Positions 12,801 to 39,506 of a DNA stretch of 64,000 nt are shown here, piece after piece. The stretch comes from Tubulanus polymorphus. Lineage: Eukaryota > Nemertea > Palaeonemertea > Tubulaniformes > Tubulanidae. Under the pieces are notes generated by a model, which saw only the letters and a list, made by a program, of their open reading frames with translations, was not told the origin of the DNA and ran no database searches. Position 1 is the stretch's first letter; every line of letters starts with the position of its first letter. A program made the translations under genes and the position numbers. The stretch is from contig NC_134029.1 of assembly GCF_964204645.1 (NCBI RefSeq), positions 1,745,001 through 1,809,000 of the forward strand. The letters run 5' to 3'.

Positions 12801-13636
12801 GTTACACCTAGTGACCTTGGCCTAATTTCTGATTGTTGTTATAGGTCGGTGAAATTTCGCCGCCGAAGAAAGGTGAATTCAAAGTTCCGAAGTCGACGCG
12901 ACGAACTCCGATGCATAAAGGAAAGTTTATGAAAACGACTCCACGAACGACGGTGAACGCTAGCGGTAATTCTAAGTATAAAGGTGGTTTAGACGCTCAG
13001 TGGGATCGTGAAAATATGCAACCTCCGATTCAAATTGTAAGTACCCGTATTAAAACTAATTTCAGCTGACAATTGAGAAACCAGATGTGGAATGATTTTA
13101 TCTGTGGTGGATTCAGAGAATTGATGAGTAAAATGTGTTTATATCGTTATAGAATTCAGAGATGAAACCGCCGAGAAAGAGTTGTGCTTTTGAGATAGTA
13201 ATGGATGATGTATCTACGAAGAAAACCAGTCGAGGTTTAGGATTAGGTCTGGGGAAGAAACGCGTTCCTGGAACAGATTCAAAGGTACAATATATAAGTG
13301 ACCTGAGGCCGGTTGCTCAAATGTTAGTGAAAGTTAACCAGTGGATAGTTGACATAGTGACAATGAAAAGTTGATCGTTACAATGGTATTTATATGCCAG
13401 TTATCTTTAACCAACCTTTGAGGCACTAGCCCCAGTTTAAGTTGATCCGTCATTCTTCCTATGTAGATGAATAATGCTTGAAATAGCATTCATGGATAAA
13501 GGGTGTATCCATTATGGCCTCTTACTCAATAGTGGTTGACCTTGTCTAATTCTCTAATAATGAATTTAATATTTATTTGTAGGTGGTGAGGAAAGCGTTA
13601 CATACAAGGAATGGTTTACCGTTCGGTAATCATTAG
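3801..13636 (+). CDS. NUMA1: Nuclear mitotic apparatus protein NuMA
   Basis: Coding exons: 3801-3836, 3935-4023, 4102-4178, 4262-4534, 4815-4877, 5145-5405, 5485-5602, 6290-6615, 6702-6871, 6961-7131, 7287-7457, 7542-11054, 11247-11439, 11525-11702, 11782-11882, 12102-12232, 12397-12657, 12845-13036, 13153-13284, 13583-13636. The sum is 6,510 nt, 2,169 residues (human about 2,115), with all phases consistent. Residues 1-150 form the Hook-like domain (W-x-N-S-L, then a C-V-M-L-L-L helix). A coiled coil of about 1,600 residues follows, most of it in one 3,513-nt exon. The basic, Ser-rich tail has the hallmark E-W-G-R-L-N-E-L-Q-R-R-N then C-P-P-H-M-K-S-S-Y-P at about residues 1922-1955, as in human NuMA. 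In the family, NuMA links dynein to cortical LGN/Pins and bundles microtubules at spindle poles. Equivalent proteins are fly Mud and worm LIN-5. Confidence 0.93.
7542..11054 (+). other. NUMA1: Giant 3,513-nt central coiled-coil exon of NuMA
   Basis: A single open exon of exactly 1,171 codons (phase 0 at both ends), bounded by TTTTAAG before and CAG|GTAAAT after. It encodes residues 586-1756, nearly all heptad-repeat coiled coil rich in Glu, Lys, Leu and Ser. From memory, human NUMA1 also has one very large central exon, so this architecture looks ancient. Confidence 0.9.
9601..10110 (+). repeat. NUMA1: Internal repeat inside the NuMA coiled coil
   Basis: Five successive copies of a pattern reading E-V-x-x-L-K-A-x-x-E-E-K-D-x-E-L-x-E-K-N. 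The spacings are about 28, 46, 35 and 35 residues, so three of the four are whole heptad numbers. DNA identity between copies is visibly high (the GTGGTTAGTTT block recurs), which points to fairly recent tandem duplication. Confidence 0.8.
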
Positions 13637-14455
13637 ACAAACACCAATGTGCCTCTTACAGTATCTGTCTCATACATCAATCATCGCACAACTCTTTTAA
13701 TCTCCACATACAACTCTCAATACTGAACTGTTATTCATTTTCTATTGTGGTATAATTAACTCAAAATCATTCCAAGCTCGATTTCAAGAAGCTTCCATGA
13801 TTTTTAATGGTTTTAACTATTGTATATATTTTTGTAAAATGTTTGTAAATATTTAAGAATGGCATTAAGAATTGCATTTATGATACATATTTCACAGTAA
13901 AACATGTAGATCATGACGTTGAATATGAATAAGGCTTTAGTTTAATTATGAAGTGTAGTTAAGTAGAAAATGCAGAAATCTTATAATATTTTGTTAATGG
14001 TTTTATATGGGTATTTATAGCTGTAAAAATTATTGAGATCTAGAAACAAATGTAACCATCATTTTAAATAAAGATCAAAGATTTACACTAACATGTATTC
14101 TTACTGTAACTCTATTTTGCTACGGGGTTGAGGAGTGTGGAAACTAGTGGAAAGAATCATAGCAGTCAAGCGCAATATTAGAGGATTCGATCAATAAAGA
14201 ATTTTCATATATTGATTACGATAAAATTGATGATTTATTTAGACAAGACTAGAACATAAATATAATTTATTTGATACAGAAGAATTGGAAGTTATCATTG
14301 ACCAATCAGTATGAAGTGGAAGCCCAAAATAACAATAATTTGGATCTATCTTCGGTTCAAGTATTTACTACAGTTAACCAAACGTTAGTTGGATGTTTAG
14401 GGACAGAAAGATATTCTTAATAAAACGATAAAAACTACTAGAGTGTACACCGTTA
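13637..14455. other. Convergent 3' flanks of NUMA1 and SRA1
   Basis: The NUMA1 3' UTR probably ends after the plus-strand AATAAA at 14067-14072. The SRA1 3' UTR on the minus strand has TTTATT blocks near 14233 and 14263 that read AATAAA on that strand. If both are used the two transcripts stay separate but close. No other gene is seen. Confidence 0.6.
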
Positions 14456-15882
14456 TCAACTGTTCTCTAATTGCGATGAATTCTGTTGAGATTCTGATGG
14501 TTGAAGTTTACGTCCTTCAACTATTAATCGTTTAACACCGACCATCCACGGACCAACCTGAAATATCAACAGCGTTTCATCATCACAGTTTATTTATGTC
14601 AACTGAACCTGAAGAGAAATAATACATACCTCCGATACATAGTCATACATTAGTTCTAAATGTAAAGCGTTAGCATTTTCACAATTATGTTCTTCCAAAG
14701 CTGAAATATCAATAAGAGACTTTATATTTGAATATTTTAGTTTCGAAATAGGCTTCAAACGCTTTAGTAATTACCTTGTGAAAGAAGAGCCATTTTCAGT
14801 TTAACGACTTGACAAATTTTTCCGGAAATCCAAAAATCTGTGAAAATTTCTAACTTCTTTTTGATATCATCTCTGACTCTCGTCTATAAATTAATTCGTT
14901 ACCGGTAAGTCTTTCAAACGATCTCAGAAATACAACAAATAGAAATTCAATATCGCAGTGATCTCAACAACTCTTATTACCTGTAAATGTGAACAATCTT
15001 CGAGAAATGATAAAATCTTGGACGAAACTCGCGCTAAAAATTCTTTATCATCCTCAATATTAAAATCGCTGGCCACCTGTTCATTTAACTGATCTAATGA
15101 GAGACCAGGAGGTTTAACTTCATGATTCTGAGTTATTGGATCAGCACTAGTTGTACCAGCACCCTGAAACAATCAGCAGTCATGTATGATGTAGGAATGT
15201 GCTCTGTTATAGTGTAGAATACATTGAATCAATTCTTACCATCATAAACAGAACTGGAGAAGGTGAAGTTGAGTTACTTGCAGTCGGTATCAGGAATGAG
15301 GAGGTGGATCCTGATGATGGAAGGCCTGGAGGACAGGGGTTCAGTACTGAAAGGATAATATACAATTATTAGGTCTCAGTAAAAAAAACATCATTCAGCT
15401 ACAATTTGTTAAAAAAGCAGTTTTATATACATGTACCTGGATCAGATTTTGATGCATGTATTGGGTAGGCTACTCTTCTATTTAATAAAGTTCTTCGCGG
15501 TGGTGTAGAAACTCTGTTGTTACTGTTAGCGCTGTTTGAATTATTATGCAAGAATACAGGAGGATCATTCCATCCACGATCATGGTTTCCTACATAAAGA
15601 GCAATCATGTATAAATTATACTGATTAATTATTTCTGTAAACATCCGTCGCAATAAAATACATTTGATTTGACTTTCAAGAAGAAATGAGTGGAAAAAGT
15701 TGGATAACTTCGCGATTTTGACAAATATGATCACTTTACTCGGACCATTTATTGAACCAAACGTTTCATATCGAATGTAGGTATTAGTTCTATGATTTAA
15801 AGGTCTGAATATGACGTAAAACGAGGAAAAAGCTGAAATTTAGGGCTTGTTTTGACAATTTACCAGGTCTGGTGGTCGCCAT
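14456..15882 (-). CDS. SRA1: Steroid receptor RNA activator protein (SRA1/SRAP)
   Basis: Coding exons on the minus strand: 15882-15864, 15589-15437, 15346-15240, 15163-14981, 14883-14775, 14700-14630, 14557-14456. The sum is 744 nt, 247 residues (human 236). The N-terminus has the conserved P-G-N-x-x-R-G-W-N-D-P-P block, then a second basic block R-R-T-L-L-N-R-R-V. A Pro/Ser linker follows. The C-terminal helical bundle contains V-R-D-D-I-K-K-K-L and the signature P-W-M-V-G-V-K-R-L-I. In mammals the locus makes both a coactivator RNA and this protein; only the protein can be supported here. The start lies in an ACAAAATGGCGACC context. It is head-to-head with STIM (925 bp) and tail-to-tail with NUMA1. 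Confidence 0.93.
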
Positions 15883-16806
15883 TTTGTCCACGTCACATGA
15901 TGACGAATCAGCTGTTCCCACCCGCCGTAAACTGATTTAGCTTTGTATTAGATCTGTCAGCGAGACTCAACATTTTAGGACACAGGCTAGCCGAAGTAAT
16001 TAACAATGTCACAGTTGAAATTTTGGAAGCCATAGTCGAATGGGTTTGATTATCAACGGGTTAGTGCTAGTGAGTGGGAGCTGTACTCTCGATAGAACAG
16101 CTAAAATTATAGGAGGCGCTAGTGACGGTGTAGCGCTCTGTAAAAACTTTCAGCAAGTATCGAGAAATTGTCTCCGTAAATGTAACTACTGAGCTTTAAA
16201 AGATGATTGAAATTCGTTTTGAGATTTGTTGTTAATTTTATGAGGTAATTAGTGTACACATTCACTTCAAAATGTAATTTAAACTGATTTATTCAAAGGG
16301 AATCGGGGGACACCGTAAAAAGTCACTACAGGGGGCCCATATAAATCGTCCCATTGAGATAGGATGTAGGTCCTGCAAGCTTTGCAGGATTCTTCAAATT
16401 CTGTAGATCTCCTGTTCTGCACGCGTGCATTCATCCTGTGTCTATCTCACACTCGGTTAGCCTATTGACCAGAGAGTATACTACCGGTACCAGTGATACT
16501 GATAGCTACTTGGGATGGGGTCGTCATCATGATTGTTGGCCTGAAATAAACCCTCCTCAATTAACGACTGTCCCTGATCAACAGTACTGAACATCACTGT
16601 ACAATAAATCAGCAGTAATAAGATAAACTGTTCAATCATCCAATCACTAGATACCACATTACTGCTGCTGCTGCTGCCACTGGTAGCTGTACAGAGTCAG
16701 TCAGTAAGCTACAGCTGGCGTGTGGTGAGTGAAAGGTGCTACCTTATCACTGTCCTTATTCATTGTTTATTTATCTACAGGTGATTGGTGACAGTATTTT
16801 CGAAAC
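15883..16806. promoter_or_regulatory. Probable shared promoter region of SRA1 and STIM
   Basis: The region between divergent start codons. It includes a CTG triplet run near 16662-16677. A likely STIM 5'-UTR intron has donor GTGAGT near 16725 and an acceptor AG at 16779-16780 just before the coding exon. No TATA box is convincing and no gene is seen. Confidence 0.45.
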
Positions 16807-32317
<15,511 letters not shown>

Positions 32318-35300
32318 ATTGAACTAATGAGTAACTGATATACAATACGTAGAAACCGCTTAATTAGCAACAATTCATATATTACAGACTTTTGAGTTGT
32401 AATGATATCCAGATTAGATCAAAATCCGGATGAAACAGGACTTGAATTAAGCGAGTTTGACTGTAGTGTGTCAACTGTACCTCTCTGGTTTTAAAGTTGT
32501 ATTTTGTGGTAACTAAGAGAAACTAAAATGTTGAACGTTCAATAGTTTCTATTTTTTCCATTTATCTATTAATTCCCGCCTATTCAGAATGTTTATCGGA
32601 ATGTCGTTTTTTGATAACTGTTTGAAACCATTGTGATGAATTGGACCGAATGTATGTTTGTAAATGTAATTATAAGGTATGTATGGTGCTTGGTTCAGAT
32701 AAAAGAGGGAGCTCCTACGAGGCTAGATGTCCATATCACTTGTGGGGTACTCGGTGGCACTGTTAGTACATAATAGATATAATGCAGGACATATCTAATA
32801 CTAGGATAACATTAAACCATCAGATGTAAGACGACAATCTGAGCTGTGGTTGCAATTGTAAATATAATACCCCTAGAAAATGGGTCAATATGTAAAACTA
32901 CTGTAAAATGAATGACATATTTATTATCACTATAAAAAGAATTGATAGTTCAGTTCGTATACATACATTTATCTGTATTCATTTACACGGAAAATGTTTG
33001 TTAGACTAAAGAAATTGATACCTTGTTTCTCATTTTTGCTGAACTTAAAGGTTGATCCAGCCAGCCGCCTATATATCGTGTACATTACTTTTAAAAAAAA
33101 TCATTATCAAGCTGACAATAACCGACCCAGCAGCTATAAAAAATGAACTGATTTTATTGCAGTTTACAAAAATGGCCTGGCTGATTGGTAGAAACAAGGT
33201 ATCCTTATTTAGCCTTAGTCATGCATACAATTACACTAGGATGCAATTGGTAACTTTGGGGAATGATGCAACTCACTTAAAACTCACTTAAAGCTTTCAT
33301 TAATACACAGTTATAGTGATGGATGTAATAGACCTCAATATAAAGGGTTCGATTGTAATCTGGAGTTACGAGGTTGAAAACACAGGAAAAACTGTGATAT
33401 TAAAATGATAGCTTGTATGCAATGCACATTATGAATTCTGCTTCAATATTTTCTGCTAAATGTTCCAAACTGTTTTATGCTTTAAGATAACTGTAAATAT
33501 TATAAAAAGTATTTCATTCCAATGTCAATTTCATGCTTCTTGCATTGAGGTATTTTTCTATAATGATTCTAGATTCTATTCGTGATGATTTAGGTGTTAT
33601 TTTATTTCATTCGAGGCTGGACCTAAATCTACGCGGTATCTAAATATTCATGTGATGTTGTCAATGTATGATATTTTTCCATGACTCATATGATGTCATT
33701 ATCTTGCTGGACATTATATACAAATACTAATAAACCATAAATGACAAGTTGGCTGTAGAATCCAACAACATTAGGATATTCCATCTTCATTACTTGAGAA
33801 TTTTTTGATATTTTGATTCCGGTGTTTCATCATAATTCTCCAAGGGTTTTAGTTTATCTGAGGAATAAAAGTGAATAGTTATAATTCTATCCCTTACTTC
33901 CATATTATTGACAATTTTAATTTACTGCATTTTGGTGTTAGATATTTCCAGTATTAAAAGATTTACCAAAGCCTGTTGATTACTATGTACAAGTTGTTTT
34001 ATTTTAATTGTGCTGTATATTTTTATCTTGTATATTGTAGAATTCCAACATTTCTTTAATGAAAAGGGTGTTTATATAAGAATATGAAATATAAATCTTT
34101 ATATTAGATTTCTTAAGTTGAGTTTATTTTAAAGTACGTTTTTCGTATAAAACAATGTTGAGGAATTTTGATTTACGCGGGGCATGACGAGTTGTTTCTA
34201 AGGACTAGTTGAAAAAAGATATTTGAATATTTCCATTTTATTGCTAATGAGAGACTATTAATTTCTGCTTGCACGGTTTAGTGCAGAAAAAGTGGTGGCA
34301 GCTTTTAGTGAATTACGCCCATGATAGACATCGCAATCACTTGTCATGGTTTTATCTACATAGACACACTGACAGTGTGCACGTGATTGAATACTTATCT
34401 TTTTGACCATAAGCAAAGATCGGATTAAATCCTAAATTGGAATTATTTCTATTAAAATGTGGCTTCAAGGTCTTCATAAAGACGATCATCATTTCATTAG
34501 ATAAAGCATAGCGTTGATGGAATTGGTAATCGTGAGAAATATTTCAAATAAGTCAAAACGTAGCACTTTTTGACATTTTGTGCTAAAAGTAAGCTCAAAT
34601 CAGGGCCTTAACAAATAATTCTAAAAAGTAGCACCAAGTAAACTTGCTACAAACCATAAGGATCATATTCAGGCACATATCTATCTCCAACAGTGCAGAT
34701 AAAAACCTTTTCAATCCCAAGTTAGATAGGAGCCACGAATGATTTTTTTGGCTTCATCTTTGTTCATCAAGTTCTGTTCTGGCCTTGGTTTCATACAACG
34801 TAAAAAATCGAAAAGAAACAATAGCCTATACATATATAGTTTACCACTGCAAAATATATTTATCATAAAAAAGACAAAAGAATATATATAGTTTATCACA
34901 GAAAATCAATAAATGGACTAGAAAAATCAGAATATATTGTCATTAAACAAATCACAGCATTCATTAACATTAAAATTCACGGCAATACTGATTGATAATA
35001 TCACACTGAAACTACCAACAATAATAACAACTTATAAATCGATAGAACACAATTCTTTTTCTAAAACTACTTCAAAACAGTTTTCAGGCATTACTTTTCA
35101 TCATCATCATCATCAAGGAAGCAAAAATTATACATTCTTTATTTGAATTTTCACATCAAACATTGTTTAAAAGAGTAAACCAAAGTTAGCCATGCAATAC
35201 ATTAAATAGATGTACAGTGGACAGCAAACTTCAGGGGACAAGAAAATATATTTGTTAGGGTCTTTAACTAATAGTTTGTTTGTTGTACAAGGTCTTTTTA

Positions 35301-35353
35301 TAAATGAGGTTTCACTGTAGCAACATTATGCATGTAACCATATTTTCACTAAA
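32318..35353. other. Convergent 3' flanks of STIM and the SAXO5-like gene
   Basis: A 3-kb AT-rich region holding the STIM 3' UTR (AATAAA at 33729-33734 and 33864-33869 are candidate ends) and the 3' UTR of the minus-strand neighbour. Short open frames here lack splice or homology support. I see no gene. Confidence 0.55.
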
Positions 35354-38146
35354 TCAATTGGCTTTGATTATCATAGTTCCGAGTGGAACTGAACTTCTTT
35401 GTAGTTTTCCTCCATCGATTTCATAACGTTTCGACGATTTAGGCGTAAATTGTTCGATGTGTTCAGTTGAGAAGAGATAATTGTTTGAGACCGGAGGCAA
35501 AATGTGCGAGTCTTTTAACTATAAATAGAAAAAACAAAAACAAAAACTTTATAATTCTTCATTCCACCAGAGAAAAAAATCCATTCATCAAAAATAGAAC
35601 TAGAATCTCAAATGTTTTGATCAAAATAGAAAATAGAATTGCGACAAATACCTTAGAAATAGCGGCTGGATTTGGAATCATTTTTCCTTGTTTTGGATCT
35701 TTGAAATCTTCTCTACTAGTAGGTTCAGTCAATTCACGTCCTAGAGACACAATACAAACAATCATTTTAATCAATAAAATACTATAAAATTCTGTGGTGT
35801 TTTAATGAGAGGAGAGTTATTTACCATAGTAAGAGAGTGGAACTGATGTATAAGATCTATGATGTCTTTGAGGTATTATATCGGGGAGTGTTAACGGTGT
35901 AAATGTGGTATCTACGGTTGTATCGTAGAATTGAGATCCGAGTCTCGGTTCTCCGAGAACCACTTTACTAAAAACACGCTTCTCTGCTCCTGATACTATA
36001 GTAGGTTTCGGGAAATTGATCGCCTACATCGGAGAAAATAATCAATATTAAAAACTGAACATGCATTCTATAGTATCATGTATTAAATGATTGCATGTTA
36101 CCTTTCCGTGGTAATATCTGTTTGTTGTCATTGATAATCTGTCGACATTACGACCCTGACTTACATCGCCTTTCGGTAAATCGCTATGGTTACGGTGGTA
36201 AGCCGGTGCGCTTCTAGAAACTGTAATGACAAAAAACATATAAGATCAATATCCAATAAAAGTCTATAGATATTTTGTGGAGTTTATGATGAGTTCAAAC
36301 TTCCAGATATCCATCAAAATATAGTAAAATATATGTACTGTCAGTATGCCTGATGATGGCTAATAGCAGCTTGAAATATAATTATTTTAATATAGAACTT
36401 TTCATTTTTGGCAGAATTTATTGTGGATTTCACTCATTATTCATCATACACGGATATTGTGTATTTTCTCGTTTCATGTTGACAACTTATCCAAATAACT
36501 TATTCTAATAGCAAAAATTGGAATGATTTCAGTAATGTGATGACTTTAATTCTCAATAGATTTTCATTACTTAGTATCATAGGTTTTGACGGTTCAAATT
36601 ACCTGGTAGATTTTTCACAGTATATGAAACACCATGTGTACTGTTATAAGCGTGATTATCGGTATGATGATCTGTCAAGCGGAAGTTCGTCTTCTGAAGT
36701 TTACCGCAGATATCTGATTTCAAATATTTAAACGGTTCAAATTTGATTTCGGCGAATGAATCGTGATGAGTCGTTGTTTCTGATGGGAAGCGAGTCTCAT
36801 CCCCTGTCGGTATGTTTGAACCGGCTCCCGGCTGAAATTAAGATTACGTCAATTTTTGAAAACTTTTGAAAAACTTTTATATCGTACAGAAACCGATATC
36901 AAAAGGAAGGTGAATTCCTGCTGAACTCACAGCTGGGAGACACTTGACTCTATATTGACTCTGGCCAGTAAAATGTTCCTCTTGAGTTGTATCAAATCCA
37001 TGTAAGCGTTTGTCCCCTTTAATTGTAGTTGATCCTTTTGGACCTGAAATGAATGCATCACCAGTTGGTTATTTCGCAATACATTTTTACACCTACTCAG
37101 TTTTGGAATGAAAGAACAACTGAAACCCCTTTCAGTTTAGGGTTCCATATATTTTTGGATCTTTCGCATTTGCGCTAGCAGCAAATCATTATCACTCCGG
37201 ATGAAAGAGTGAAACCGAAGAACAGCTGACAGCTCTGACTATGTGTCTGTGTGGATATATGGAGCAGCATTACATCAAAGCTTAGTCGCACAGTGTCTCT
37301 TCTTGAATCTATAGAACCTGGGGACAATTGCACAGTCGTGACTTAAGTCCAAAAAGGGTCTTAAATCTTAAGACTTGCTATAGAACTAAGTTGGTCTTAG
37401 ACTGGTCTTTAGTCTAAGCCATGACTATGCAACCGGCCCCTGGTCTAATACCTTAAATCTAATATCTAACCAGTGAAATTAGTAGACCAACTGAAAATCT
37501 GGTGGCTCTACTGATGCTCGAAAAGCCTTTTAAGGATTATTAAGGAAGAAATCATGTTGCAGTTACCTGAGCCTTTAATGATTCTGTTAACTCTAACACT
37601 ATTCGTGTCGTGGCCTTTAAAAAATCTTCGATAATCTGATTTCGGATTCATTTCTTTTTCTCGATCGGCGACGATGATGTGTTCGTTCATTTTCATATCG
37701 CGACCTCGAACCGCCGGATTACGATCGAAATCTTTCGGCGTAAAATACGAATCGTGAGTCGTATCGAAGGAGTTGAATTTCGACGTATCGCGGTCCATTT
37801 TAAAGTTCGTCGACTGCAGTTGTTTGGGAGTTCCCGTCAACGTCGACCGCAGCGCAAACCTCGGTAGGAATGTTGTCACGGTAACCGAGCGATTGTCGTT
37901 GAAGAAGCGGGCATCTTTATGCATGACGTCGGCGGGCTGCGATGGTTTATGCGGTGATAGTTTCCCGTATTGGACATGCGGGATATAATCCTGTTTAAAC
38001 GTGCTGTTATACAGCGACCCGTTCACCGAGCGAGCATCTTGGGAAATTTTCATATGCGACGACGACAGAAATTCAACGCCTGTTTTCGGTGGAGCGAGCA
38101 ATGGAAAATTACCGCTTTTTTTTTCTTCCTTCAACGTAACGCCCAT
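35354..38146 (-). CDS. Axonemal microtubule-associated protein, SAXO5/TEX45-like
   Basis: Coding exons on the minus strand: 38146-37567, 37043-36931, 36831-36603, 36220-36102, 36023-35825, 35740-35652, 35518-35354. The sum is 1,494 nt, 497 residues, all phases consistent. The first ATG directly follows an acceptor CAG, so an upstream non-coding exon is implied; more coding sequence upstream cannot be excluded. There is no globular domain. A short motif of the type (D/S)-T-T-x4-F-x-P recurs about eight times, for example S-F-D-T-T-H-D-S-Y-F-T-P, G-F-D-T-T-Q-E-E-H-F-T and F-Y-D-T-T-V-D-T-T-F-T-P. Such spacing is typical of proteins that line ciliary doublet microtubules. Length and style suggest the SAXO5 (TEX45) family, but I could not confirm the name, so the symbol is left empty. 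Confidence 0.72.
37317..37443. mobile_element. Short terminal-inverted-repeat element, family B, copy 2
   Basis: A 127-bp palindromic element in the first coding intron of the SAXO5-like gene. The left end CCTGGGGACAATTGCACAG matches the complement of the right end CTATGCAACCGGCCCCTGG with few differences. It has no coding capacity. Confidence 0.7.
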
Positions 38147-38800
38147 CTGAAATATCGAGATTACAGATTTAGAGCAAAGGCTGAGAGGTAAAAATATATT
38201 TTCATTGACGACAGGTGATTTGATGATTGTTTTCATTCGATTCAGGAATCGAATTGTGTGTGGTGTTTTCTTCACTTACGTCTGCTTATTCTATTAATTA
38301 TTATTGTAGTATGTTTTTTGTTGGCCCTTTTGGATTGATTTCTATAATTTTATGATTCAGTTATTTCATTCAATTCACCTCTTACTACTTTCACAATTTC
38401 ACCGCTTCTACCATTCAAGCATTTTTCCAGCTGTTACAGTTTTTGCTTCATTTCAGTGTTGGCGTCCTCGGTTACCATAACATTGGATGTCTTTATAACC
38501 GTAAATTATCCAGCTGTAACCTTGACCAATTCAATTCAACTCTTTATTGGCACTATCTAAATAGGCAGTTTTTGGCAATTTTGGTAATAATGCTGTTAGA
38601 AGAATGTAATATTGCGAATTAGATTTTTTGCAGTGATGGCGTTCCATACACAACTTTAATTTTTTGCTCTATGTAATTTATCAAGGGCCAGGCTTGGTCA
38701 CTTGTATGCTATTAATTTCTAATCTCACGGTTAGAGGGCAGCACCGGTCGATAACCCGGAAATGAACGATTGAACTGAAAAACAAGTACTAAGTAGTGCA
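38147..38800. promoter_or_regulatory. Probable shared promoter of the SAXO5-like gene and ATOX1
   Basis: 654 bp between divergent first coding exons. It should contain the 5' non-coding exon of the SAXO5-like gene and the ATOX1 5' UTR. I see no other gene and no strong core-promoter motif. Confidence 0.4.
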
Positions 38801-39506
38801 ATGCCTGTAAGTATGGTGTTTAAAAAGGCGCTCTTAGTCTTAGTTTGATCTTAGTTATCTATTCACAATATTTTAGCTCAAACTATCTCGGTAAAAATTG
38901 CAGATCCGCACCTCTCGTGATCGACGCAATCTGCTGAATGACAGAGAATCCAGTATTCCAGGCTAAAATCTTTCTAGTTAGTGAAGATATCTTGAATTAA
39001 ACAATGGCAATGTACTGAATTGATGAATTTTGAATCTAAAAACATTGATATTTAATGTAATTGATTGAACCGTTTACGCGGAGAGGTGCGGATCTGCACT
39101 TTTACCACTATCTGTGAATAGAGTCGGTGAATCCTCGACAAGTATTGAAGTAAATGACCAGCTCAAAAATCCTCTTTTAGAGGAACTATCCACAAATTAT
39201 TGTTGGTTCATTTTTTACAGAAACACGAATTCTCAGTAGAAATGACCTGTGAGGGTTGTTCTGGAGCAGTTGAAAGAGTATTGCGGAAGAAAGGCGAGCA
39301 ATTATTCCGGAGAGATGAGAATACAGCTTAAAAAGATTGCTACATTGTTTGTAAAATGGTTTTGATGTATATTTTCAGGGATAGAAACATTTCAGATTGA
39401 TCTTGAGAATAAAAAAGTCTTCGTAGAAACTGATTTATCATCCGATGAGATACTTGAAATTATAAAGAAAACCGGAAAAGCCACAACTTTTATCGGAACG
39501 CAATAA
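38801..39506 (+). CDS. ATOX1: Copper chaperone ATOX1
   Basis: Coding exons 38801-38806, 39221-39293 and 39379-39506, totalling 207 nt and 68 residues, the same length as human ATOX1. The first coding exon carries only Met-Pro. The copper-binding loop reads M-T-C-E-G-C with both cysteines, and the C-terminal lysine motif K-K-T-G-K is present. ATOX1 carries Cu(I) in the cytosol to the P-type ATPases ATP7A/B. Intron 2 begins with GC (AAG|GCGAGC), a GC-AG intron; this choice restores the frame and gives the expected K-K-G-G-I-E-T. One AATAAA overlaps the stop codon (39505-39510), and a second, more likely, lies at 39806-39811. Confidence 0.95.

Noticed and set aside
16261-16500. Possible RNA gene in the SRA1/STIM gap
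   Set aside because: Some short palindromes are visible but no tRNA, snRNA or other known RNA signature can be recognised.
37679-38191. Three overlapping plus-strand open frames of 62-73 residues
   Set aside because: They lie opposite the large first coding exon of the SAXO5-like gene and are antisense shadows.
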